Of a stretch of 13,031 nucleotides of DNA, positions 7,450 through 13,031 are shown one piece after another (the first letter of the stretch is position 1; each line of letters starts with the position of its first letter). The notes under the pieces were generated by a model that saw only the letters and a program-made list of their open reading frames with translations, was not told the DNA's origin and ran no database searches. The translations under genes were made by a program, and so were the position numbers. The DNA comes from an uncultured Oscillospiraceae bacterium (lineage in GTDB: Bacteria; Bacillota; Clostridia; Oscillospirales; Oscillospiraceae), in contig CALWXI010000072.1 of assembly GCA_944385455.1 (NCBI GenBank), forward strand, positions 1 to 13,031. The letters run 5' to 3'.

Positions 7450-7488
7450 AAAACCGGATGTCTGACCCATGGGCTGACATCCGGTTTT
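7450..7488 (-). terminator. Rho-independent terminator of the XRE gene
   Basis: A 13-bp perfect stem (AAAACCGGATGTC paired with GACATCCGGTTTT) encloses a loop that itself contains the short palindrome CCCATGGG. On the minus strand it is followed by a run of T residues. It begins five bases after the stop codon of the XRE-family gene. Confidence 0.85.
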
Positions 7489-7493
7489 CTGTA

Positions 7494-7712
7494 TCACGGT
7501 TTTCTGGGGTAAGGCGTAGGGTCGTCGGTAAGACCGGCCAGAAAGTCCATGCTGGTCTCCAGAGCCAGGGCGATCCGGCGGCATTGCTCAAAGGTCATGT
7601 TGCGCCGCCCGGTCTCGATTTTCGAATAGTCGCTTTGGTCGATGCCGGTGAGCATCTGCATCTTGACCTGGGAATATCCCTTTTCCCGCCGGAGCTTTTT
7701 CATAGGTGTCAT
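7494..7712 (-). CDS. XRE-family helix-turn-helix transcriptional regulator (72 aa)
   Basis: A small DNA-binding protein made almost entirely of one Cro/C1-type HTH_3 domain, residues about 5-60. The YSQVKMQMLTGIDQSDYSKIE stretch starting at residue 13 contains helices 2 and 3, and the remainder includes MTFEQCRRIALAL. A short Pro-rich tail replaces any effector or dimerisation domain, as is usual for small repressors in mobile elements and toxin-antitoxin-like pairs. The start at 7712 is supported by GGGGTGAT seven to eight bases upstream; an alternative ATG at 7703 has no comparable site. The gene is divergent from a 49-aa peptide gene, and the shared 86-base region carries inverted CCTATT/AATAGG half-sites. 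The obvious inference is that it represses the peptide gene and perhaps itself. Confidence 0.9.
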   Translation of the reverse strand: MTPMKKLRREKGYSQVKMQMLTGIDQSDYSKIETGRRNMTFEQCRRIALALETSMDFLAGLTDDPTPYPRKP

Positions 7713-7742
7713 ACCATCACCCCAGGGAAATTATGCCCTGTT

Positions 7743-7777
7743 GACCTATTGAAAATAGGGTGAAATAGACCTATTAT
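7743..7777 (+). promoter_or_regulatory. promoter of the 49-aa gene with overlapping operator array
   Basis: TTGAAA (7749-7754) and TATTAT (7772-7777) are 17 bases apart, five of six consensus matches in each box. Superimposed are CCTATT-GAA-AATAGG (7745-7759), a perfect inverted repeat over the -35, and AATAG-AC-CTATT (7764-7775), a second inverted repeat touching the -10. The octamer GACCTATT occurs at both 7743 and 7768. A protein bound here would block RNA polymerase. The predicted start near 7784 leaves a leader of only about 15 bases. I find no clean promoter for the XRE gene on the other strand. Confidence 0.7.
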
Positions 7778-7798
7778 ATAGAGTGTGGAGGTGATGAA

Positions 7799-7948
7799 AT
7801 GCCGAATTACCGGGAATTGTACCTGCAGATGATGCGGGCGACGGAAAAATCCATCCGGACGCTGGTGGAAGCGCAGCAGGCCTGTGAGGAGATGATCCTG
7901 CGGGAGGCGGATGATGAGGCCCAGCAGGAAACGGAGCGCCGGACATGA
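7799..7948 (+). CDS. 49-aa helical peptide, divergent from the XRE regulator
   Basis: A short gene encoding a soluble 49-residue protein beginning MPNYRELYLQMMRATEKSIR. It is predicted almost entirely helical, with an ATEKSIRTLVEAQQACEEM core at about 14-32 and an acidic, Gln-rich tail. I recall similar small proteins of this pattern in clostridial genomes and prophages, annotated only as hypothetical; no function is known to me. Support for it being real: GGAGGTGAT ideally placed seven bases before the ATG, a good promoter upstream, an operator array, and a strong terminator whose 3-base loop is the TGA stop at 7946-7948. It faces the small XRE gene and is probably under its control. It is too short for a 60-residue cutoff and would usually be missed. 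Confidence 0.75.
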   Translation: MPNYRELYLQMMRATEKSIRTLVEAQQACEEMILREADDEAQQETERRT

Positions 7949-7963
7949 TGTCCGGCGCTTTTT
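7935..7963 (+). terminator. Rho-independent terminator overlapping the end of the 49-aa gene
   Basis: The 11-bp perfect stem AGCGCCGGACA / TGTCCGGCGCT encloses a 3-base loop, TGA, that is the stop codon of the 49-aa gene. A run of five T residues (7959-7963) follows. The left arm is therefore the last coding sequence. Confidence 0.92.
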
Positions 7964-7985
7964 CAGCAAACAGATATCAAAGATG

Positions 7986-8015
7986 AAGGAGGCGGGCCGA
8001 AAGGCCCGCCTCCTT
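7986..8015 (-). terminator. terminator-like hairpin downstream of aspS
   Basis: A 13-bp perfect stem (AAGGAGGCGGGCC paired with GGCCCGCCTCCTT) with a GAAA loop on the plus strand. It lies 14 bases past the aspS stop. On the minus strand the tail is only weakly T-rich (CTTCATCTTT), so termination efficiency may be moderate. The hairpin also separates aspS from the convergent 49-aa gene. Confidence 0.75.
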
Positions 8016-8029
8016 GGAAATGGGATCTT

Positions 8030-9805
8030 TTATTCTTCCGGCTTCACTAGCGCGATGTGCAGCTCGTCCAGCTGCTTCTGGGTGACGGCGCTGGGGGCGT
8101 CCATCATGACATCCTGGGCGTTCTTGTTCATGGGGAAGGGGATGATCTCCCGGATGGAGTCCTCACCGGCCAGCAGCATGACCATGCGGTCCACACCGGG
8201 GGCGATGCCCGCGTGGGGGGGCGCGCCGTAGGTGAAGGCGTTGTACATGGCGGGGAACTTGGCCTTCACGTCCTCCTCGCCCAGGCGCACCAGCTCAAAG
8301 GCCTTGATCATGATCTCGGGGTCGTGGTTCCGGACGGCCCCGGAGGAGAGCTCCACGCCGTTGCACACCAGGTCGTACTGGTCGGCGGTGATGCTCAGGG
8401 GGTCGATCTCGCCCCGCTCGGCCTTCAGCAGCACCTCCAGGCCGCCGGAGGGCATGGAGAACGGATTGTGGCAGAACTCCAGCTCCCCGGATTCCTCACC
8501 GATCTCGTACATGGGGAAGTCCACGATCCAGCAGAAGGCGTACTGCTCCTTGTCCATATGGCCGGGTACGGCGGCGCCCAGGGTCTTGACCAGCACGCCG
8601 GCGGTCTTTTGGGCCTGTGACAGCTTCCCGGCGGAGAGGGCCACGAAGTCGTTTGCCTTCAGGCCCAGAGCGGCGATGACCTGATCCTGGATGGGGGAGA
8701 CGAACTTGGCGATGCCGCCCACGATCTGACCGTTCTCGTCCAGCCGGAACCAGTAGGGCTTGCCGCCGGAGACCACCTCCACGTCGGAGAGGGTCTTGTC
8801 GATGAATTTGCGGGTCTCGTGGAAATCGCTGACCACCACGGCCTTGACCCGGTTGCCCTCGAAGGGACCGAAGCCGCAGCCGCCCAGCACGTCGGTTGCG
8901 TCTGTGACCGTCAGATCAATGCGCAGGTCCGGCTTGTCGGAGCCGTATTTCTCCATGGCCTGGGCATAGGGGATGCGCATAAAGGGCGCAGCGCTGGCCC
9001 GGTCATAGGTGCCGTATTTGGCAAAAATGGGCGGCAATACATCCTCGCACACGGCGAACACATCCTCCTGGGAGGCGAAGGCCATCTCCATGTCCAGCTG
9101 GTAGAACTCGCCGGGGGAGCGGTCCGCCCGGGCGTCCTCGTCCCGGAAGCAGGGGGCGATCTGGAAGTAGCGGTCAAAGCCGGAGGTCATCAGCAGCTGC
9201 TTGAACTGCTGGGGCGCCTGGGGCAGCGCGTAGAACTTGCCGGGATGGTTCCGGGCGGGGACCAGATAATCCCGGGCGCCCTCGGGGGAGGAGGCCGTCA
9301 GGATGGGAGTGGTGATCTCCAGGAAGCCGTGGGAAGTCATGGCCTGGCGCAAAGCGGCCACCACGTTGCACCGCAGCACGATGTTCTTCTTTACGTCGGG
9401 GTTCCGCAGGTCCAGATAGCGGTACTTGAGCCGCTGGGCTTCGTCGGCCTCCCGGCTGCGGTTGATCTGGAAGGGCAGCTCGTTGTGGCGGCAGCGGCCC
9501 AGGACCTCGATCTTCTCCGGCACGATCTCAATCTCGCCGGTGGCCATCTTGGCGGACTTGCTGGCCCGCTCGCGGACGGTGCCCGCCACGGAGATGGTGG
9601 ATTCCTTGGTGATGGACCTGAAGGTGCTGACCATCTCGGCCGTCTCCGCCACCACCTGGGTGGTACCGTAGAAGTCCCGGACCACGGCAAAGGCCAGCTC
9701 GGCGCCCACCTCGCGGACGTTCTCCAGCCAGCCGCAGATCTGCACGGACTTGCCGGCGTCGGAGAGCCGCAGCTCCCCACAGGTATGGGTACGATTCTGC
9801 ATCAT
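8030..9805 (-). CDS. aspS: aspartyl-tRNA synthetase, bacterial type
   Basis: Class IIb synthetase charging tRNA-Asp; 591 residues, matching bacterial AspRS with its inserted GAD domain. Order: OB-fold anticodon-binding domain (about 1-105, with GWLENV at 25-30); catalytic core with SSPEGARDYLVP at 172-183, QQFKQ at 199-203 and motif 2 FRDEDARADRS at 220-230; GAD-type insertion about 290-420; motif 3 with GIAPGVDR at 533-540. The OB-fold segment REVGAELAFAVVRDFYG differs from the usual RRDxGGxxFxDLRD pattern by sequence and one residue in length; the position equivalent to E. coli Leu30 is Val33. Two ATGs are adjacent (9805, 9802), preceded by a modest AGAAAGGAA site about ten bases away. No T-box or promoter is visible in the 50-base gap upstream, so it may be transcribed with the SLH-like genes. 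Confidence 0.96.
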   Translation of the reverse strand: MMQNRTHTCGELRLSDAGKSVQICGWLENVREVGAELAFAVVRDFYGTTQVVAETAEMVSTFRSITKESTISVAGTVRERASKSAKMATGEIEIVPEKIEVLGRCRHNELPFQINRSREADEAQRLKYRYLDLRNPDVKKNIVLRCNVVAALRQAMTSHGFLEITTPILTASSPEGARDYLVPARNHPGKFYALPQAPQQFKQLLMTSGFDRYFQIAPCFRDEDARADRSPGEFYQLDMEMAFASQEDVFAVCEDVLPPIFAKYGTYDRASAAPFMRIPYAQAMEKYGSDKPDLRIDLTVTDATDVLGGCGFGPFEGNRVKAVVVSDFHETRKFIDKTLSDVEVVSGGKPYWFRLDENGQIVGGIAKFVSPIQDQVIAALGLKANDFVALSAGKLSQAQKTAGVLVKTLGAAVPGHMDKEQYAFCWIVDFPMYEIGEESGELEFCHNPFSMPSGGLEVLLKAERGEIDPLSITADQYDLVCNGVELSSGAVRNHDPEIMIKAFELVRLGEEDVKAKFPAMYNAFTYGAPPHAGIAPGVDRMVMLLAGEDSIREIIPFPMNKNAQDVMMDAPSAVTQKQLDELHIALVKPEE

Positions 9806-9855
9806 GTTGGTTGTGTTCCTTTCTGCATTTCAAAAATATGAATTTCACATTTCAC

Positions 9856-10998
9856 TTAAAAGTTGCCGCCCCAGTATGGGAGAGATCTCACCCGGCTGTT
9901 GATGTCCGAGAGATTCAGTGTTTCCCAAACCGGCGCATAGGAGATCTCGGGCAGCCGGTCTTCCGGCAGGGCGCCCACGGCCTCCTGGACTTCCTGCAGC
10001 AGACGCGCGTGTTCCTCTGTCCAGGTCTGGCCTTGGGCTGTGAGGCCCCGGTAGCCAGTTTGGTAGACGGTTTCAGAAGGAGTGAGCTCCAGTTCCAGCT
10101 CCTGGGCCAGTTCTTCACAGAGGATATAGAAGCGAAGGGTGTCAAGGGCTTCATCCAGTGTGGTGCGGCCGTACAGATCCATCATCATGGCGGCGAAGTG
10201 GGAGTGGTTGTAGTTGCTGCATGTACTCACTAAAGTCGGCACGAACTGCTGGGCGGTGATGGGCTGTTTCCCGATTGTCATGACCACGGTATCCGGATCC
10301 ACCCCCAGAAGATCCTGGCAGAGTTCCAGGGGCTGAAGATTCAGGACCAGCCGCTGGGCGGGGTCAATGAGCCGGGCCAGCATAGCGGCGGCCGCCCCAC
10401 GGGACAAGGCTGCCTGCGCATACAGTGTGCCGTAGGCGTCCTTTCCTCCCAGGATGCCCCAGCGGTAAAAGGCGATCAGCTCTGAGTCCTGACAATCCGG
10501 CACGGCGGAAACGCCGTTGATTTCCGGCAGAACGGTGCCGCAGTCTGTGAGCACAAATGAAAGCAGCTCCAGAAAATTCCCCCGGGAACAGCTGCAGGTC
10601 GGCAATTGCGTCATGGAAACATCGTCATTCTCTGCGGACAGGGCGGGGATCTCCTGCCGCAGATAGCTGTCGTAGGGTGTCCACCAGTCTGCCCCGGTGC
10701 GGGAGATGGGCTCAAAGTATTCCAGCGTTTTGCCGGAAAGCAGGCAGTGGAGCCTGGCGGAGATGACGATGATCTGGGCATAAGTCAATCCCGATTGGGG
10801 ATAAAAGTGACGGCTGTCCGCTCCATCCATGAGGCCCGCGCGGCAGCAGATCCCGGCGGCCGTTTCGCAGATGGTGCCGGCGGTATCAGTGAAAGGGGCG
10901 TAGTCCCGGATGGGCTGGATCAGCCAGTTCGGTTCCACAGCGCCGGCGGAAGAGGTCAGAAACAATGCTGCCAGCAATGCTGCCAGAGTACGCTTCAT
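9856..10998 (-). CDS. secreted SLH-like protein with SurA/PrsA-type N-segment (short paralog)
   Basis: An exported protein of 380 residues with a Sec signal peptide (MKRTLAALLAALFLTSSAGA, cleavage after residue 20). SLH-like domain 1 covers about 36-83 (FTDTAG, GLMDG, LTYAQIIVISARL); a second covers about 165-210 (VPDC, GILGGKDAYG, LSRGAAAAMLARL). From about 235, DTVVMTIGKQPITAQQF resembles the N-terminal segment of SurA/PrsA-type foldases. After a helical region the protein ends without any parvulin domain. It aligns throughout with the larger protein encoded immediately upstream (shared DAYGT, AAAMLAR, DPAQR and PDTVVM), so the pair is a tandem duplication with the C-terminal part lost here. 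The start is supported by AAAGGGAGGG. The SLH motifs lack the canonical TRAE signature, so wall anchoring is uncertain. Several Cys residues, unusual for a secreted protein, lie at 44-52 and 135-137. Confidence 0.85.
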   Translation of the reverse strand: MKRTLAALLAALFLTSSAGAVEPNWLIQPIRDYAPFTDTAGTICETAAGICCRAGLMDGADSRHFYPQSGLTYAQIIVISARLHCLLSGKTLEYFEPISRTGADWWTPYDSYLRQEIPALSAENDDVSMTQLPTCSCSRGNFLELLSFVLTDCGTVLPEINGVSAVPDCQDSELIAFYRWGILGGKDAYGTLYAQAALSRGAAAAMLARLIDPAQRLVLNLQPLELCQDLLGVDPDTVVMTIGKQPITAQQFVPTLVSTCSNYNHSHFAAMMMDLYGRTTLDEALDTLRFYILCEELAQELELELTPSETVYQTGYRGLTAQGQTWTEEHARLLQEVQEAVGALPEDRLPEISYAPVWETLNLSDINSRVRSLPYWGGNF

Positions 10999-11058
10999 GC
11001 AGCGCCCTCCCTTTTGATTCCAATATGGAAAAAGGAGTGAAGTTTATACGGATGGAAA

Positions 11059-12771
11059 TCAAATGGAAAGCAGGGAGTCCAGTTCCATCAGCACATCATA
11101 AGCTGCGCCGATGTTGATGGCGTCACACGCGGGGGTAGTAGTGACCGAGGCGGCCTCTGCCCATTCGCCGATCTTTGTCTCAGCGGGGATTTGGGCAGCG
11201 GCTTCCCGGATCAGCTCGTCGTCGGAGGGATCCAGCCGGACCACCACCACGAACCGGTCCGGCTCCTCCAGCACGGCGGAAACGGCGCCCATGGAAAGAG
11301 CGCTGAGAGTCCGGCGGTTGTTTTCGGAGAAGTCGGAGAGAGCAATGAGAGTGGGGGTATCGTCATAGCCGCTGCCGTAGGTCCACGTCAGATAACCCAG
11401 ATAGTCCGGATCGTCCAGGTGTCCCGCCATCTTGCTGCGCAGGGAGGCGGCGGTTTCTTTCGCCTCCTCGCGGGTCTCGTACATCTCGTAGGGACCGTAG
11501 CACAGTTCGGCGCACAGGCCGTAGAGATAGCCCTCCTCCCGGAGCATGCGGTCGATCTCCGATGCCGAGGGAACGCTGGCGGCGATGAGATTTTCCCGGA
11601 CGCACTGGGCGGCGGCCGCATCCAGAGCGGACTGCGGCTGGATGTCCAGATAGGAAAGACTGTCCGCAAACTCCGCGGCCATTTCCTCCAGCTCCGCCCG
11701 CTGGGCGTCGGTAAGGGGATACTGAGCCTGGTGGTCCAGCAGCACTGCCAGTTCTGTCAGAGAGGCCTGAGTGTCGGACCGCACCTTCTGAGCGGGCGTC
11801 ATACCGCCTGCGTCGGGAGTGTTCCACTCCACGGAAATGTCGATGCCGCATACGTCCCGCAGATAGACATCAAAGCCGTCGGTGAAAGCGTCATCGTTCA
11901 GATAGGCCAGGAACTCGTCGGGATACTGGTCCATGAGATCCACATAGCGGCCCATGGCATACTGGGCCAGGGACCCGGAGAGATACAGGCTGTAAAGGTC
12001 CGCCGTCACGGCATAGCCGTCGATATGCATCACCACGGTGTCCGGCGCCAGGCCCAGCATTGTTTGGGCCAGCTCCAGCCTCTGCGGCGTGAAGGATACC
12101 CGCTGGGCCGGATCTACTACCCGGGCCAGCATGGCGGCGGCTTGTCCGCGGTTCAGGTCCTCTTCGCCGTGGAAGGTGCCGTAAGCGTCGCTGCCGGTGA
12201 GGATGCCAGCGTTATAGAGGGACAAAATCTCCGGTTCCCCAACATCCGGCAGGGAGGTGATATGATTGATGGGAGTCAGAGCCTCCTCCGGCAGCACCTC
12301 CGCCAGGAAGAGGGCAAAGATGTAGCGGGTACAGGTCTGAGCAGCCATGTCGTCGTCCAGAATCTCCAGAGCCATCCGGGGCAAAGAGATAGAATCCATT
12401 TCCATATTGCTCAGGTACGTGCCCAAAAACCGGACGGCGGGCATGTACCAGGATTCCTCCGGCTCCGGCTGTCCGAAATCGCCGTCTCCGCCCTGGAGCA
12501 GGTCCGCCAGCCGGGCGGAGATCACCACCACCTGACCGATGGTCAGGGGAGCATGGGGGGCGAAGGTGCGGTCGGTCTTGCCGCTCAGCAGGCCGGATTC
12601 ATAGCAGGTGATCACGGCGTCCTCACACCAGAGGCCGGAGACATCGGTGAAAGCGCCGGTGTAGGTCCGGACCTGGGGCACCAGGCTCTGGGCGCTGTAA
12701 GCGCCCGCCGGCAGAGTCAAGGTCAGGAGCAATGCCAGGAGCAGGGACGAAAATCGCAGGGATTTCTTCAT
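11059..12771 (-). CDS. secreted SLH-like protein with degenerate SurA/PrsA parvulin module (long paralog)
   Basis: A 570-residue exported protein (signal peptide MKKSLRFSSLLLALLLTLTL, cleaved near AGAYSA). SLH-like domain 1 is at about 41-88 (FTDVSG, LTIGQVVVISARL) and domain 2 at about 174-217 (LPDVGE, LNRGQAAAMLARV). A foldase-type N-segment begins with DTVVMHIDGYAVT at 244-256. After a long helical region, 405-513 follows the parvulin layout: an SASEIDRMLREEG helix, a strand where HIL is normally found, REEAKETAASL, and a LSMGAVSAVLEEPDRFVVVVRL C-terminal strand. The conserved catalytic His is replaced (CAELCYG), so isomerase activity is unlikely; a chaperone or structural role is inferred. 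The start at 12771 is chosen because GGGAGG lies seven bases upstream; a longer TTG start would overlap that site. It is followed after 60 bases by its shorter paralog. Confidence 0.88.
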   Translation of the reverse strand: MKKSLRFSSLLLALLLTLTLPAGAYSAQSLVPQVRTYTGAFTDVSGLWCEDAVITCYESGLLSGKTDRTFAPHAPLTIGQVVVISARLADLLQGGDGDFGQPEPEESWYMPAVRFLGTYLSNMEMDSISLPRMALEILDDDMAAQTCTRYIFALFLAEVLPEEALTPINHITSLPDVGEPEILSLYNAGILTGSDAYGTFHGEEDLNRGQAAAMLARVVDPAQRVSFTPQRLELAQTMLGLAPDTVVMHIDGYAVTADLYSLYLSGSLAQYAMGRYVDLMDQYPDEFLAYLNDDAFTDGFDVYLRDVCGIDISVEWNTPDAGGMTPAQKVRSDTQASLTELAVLLDHQAQYPLTDAQRAELEEMAAEFADSLSYLDIQPQSALDAAAAQCVRENLIAASVPSASEIDRMLREEGYLYGLCAELCYGPYEMYETREEAKETAASLRSKMAGHLDDPDYLGYLTWTYGSGYDDTPTLIALSDFSENNRRTLSALSMGAVSAVLEEPDRFVVVVRLDPSDDELIREAAAQIPAETKIGEWAEAASVTTTPACDAINIGAAYDVLMELDSLLSI

Positions 12772-12792
12772 GGTGACACCTCCCAAAATAAT

Positions 12793-12808
12793 TCCGATTC
12801 GGACTATA
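12793..12808 (-). promoter_or_regulatory. possible -10 and short inverted repeat upstream of the long SLH-like gene
   Basis: In the 54-base AT-rich gap 12772-12825 the minus strand has TATAGT (12808-12803), directly followed by the inverted repeat TCCGA-A-TCGGA (12803-12793). No good -35 is present at the right distance, so this is weak support for a separate promoter. The alternative is read-through from the partial gene upstream. Confidence 0.3.
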
Positions 12809-12825
12809 TAAATGGAATATTACAA

Positions 12826-13031
12826 TCAGGATTCGACCGGCTGTGCGATTTCCCACAGAAATTGGTGAAGGGCGTCGCTTTCCTCCTGGCCGCCCCACAG
12901 CAGTACCGCCTGATCCCGCCGGCCGCCAACGTCGTCGCGGACAACGCTCCACCACCCCAGTCGGTGCTGAAAGATCAGAAAATGGGGATCCCCATCCAGC
13001 TTGTACAGCGTATACAGTGCATCATAGTCGC
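12826..13031 (-). CDS. 3' end of an unrecognised gene (C-terminal 67 residues)
   Basis: An open frame enters from the right edge and stops with TGA at 12828-12826. The 67 visible residues begin DYDALYTLYKLDGDPHFLIF and contain an aromatic RLGWWSVVRDD stretch and a helical end LHQFLWEIAQPVES. Its codon use is GC-rich like that of its neighbours, and its stop lies 54 bases before the start of the long SLH-like gene on the same strand. It has no start inside the window, so it is easily overlooked. I do not recognise the family. A real gene is likely because the frame stays open to the edge with protein-like composition and ends neatly before the next gene. Confidence 0.65.
   Translation of the reverse strand, partial: DYDALYTLYKLDGDPHFLIFQHRLGWWSVVRDDVGGRRDQAVLLWGGQEESDALHQFLWEIAQPVES

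Noticed and set aside
1294..8015. CRISPR array or dispersed direct repeats suggested by several hairpins
   Set aside because: The hairpins differ in sequence, are irregularly spaced and sit at gene ends; they are terminators, not repeat-spacer units.
1..9805. Clustering of three aminoacylation-related genes (glycyl-tRNA synthetase, AlaX-type, aspS) as one system
   Set aside because: They lie in separate transcription units on different strands with terminators between; proximity alone is weak evidence of a joint system.
8819..9841. 340-aa plus-strand open frame opposite aspS
   Set aside because: Antisense shadow rich in Gly, His and Leu; aspS has all catalytic motifs on the other strand.
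12826..12845. tRNA T-arm-like GTCGAATCC on the minus strand
   Set aside because: No acceptor stem, anticodon arm or CCA context; it is the coding end of the partial gene.

Overview
The window is GC-rich (roughly 60%) and gene-dense. Almost every gene has a strong GGAGG-type ribosome binding site, and there are several Rho-independent terminators. Together with S-layer-homology-type secreted proteins and a single-chain glycyl-tRNA synthetase, this points to a high-GC Bacillota of the Clostridia, plausibly an Oscillospirales gut bacterium. That placement is an inference from style and protein families, not a database result.

Left third, + strand: the 3' part of a glycyl-tRNA synthetase gene (glyQS type, 5' end outside the window), a hairpin terminator, an AEC-family transporter, then an NCS2 purine permease (PbuG/AzgA type) with its own promoter. 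The permease ends at a perfectly symmetrical bidirectional terminator at 3940-3975.

Middle, - strand (6706 down to 3980): a three-gene operon with its own extended -10 promoter. It encodes a GH3 beta-N-acetylhexosaminidase lipoprotein, an AlaX-type Ala-tRNA editing protein with a DHHA1 tail, and a 101-aa protein resembling the DUF6881 family. The last two genes overlap by 13 bases.

Regulatory islet, 6795-7963: a 54-bp perfect palindrome, an unrecognised 158-aa gene with its own promoter, and a small XRE repressor. Divergent from the repressor is a 49-aa peptide gene, too short for most ORF callers. The divergent promoter carries a compact array of CCTATT/AATAGG half-sites covering both -35 and -10. 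The peptide gene's stop codon is the loop of its own terminator. This is the part of the window that looks most like an undescribed unit.

Right third, - strand (13031 down to 8030): the 3' end of an unrecognised gene, two tandem paralogous secreted proteins (two SLH-like domains plus a SurA/PrsA-like segment; only the first keeps a degenerate parvulin domain), then aspS. Gaps are only 50-60 bases with no terminator seen, so aspS may be co-transcribed with envelope genes. No gene-free stretch exceeds about 210 bases.
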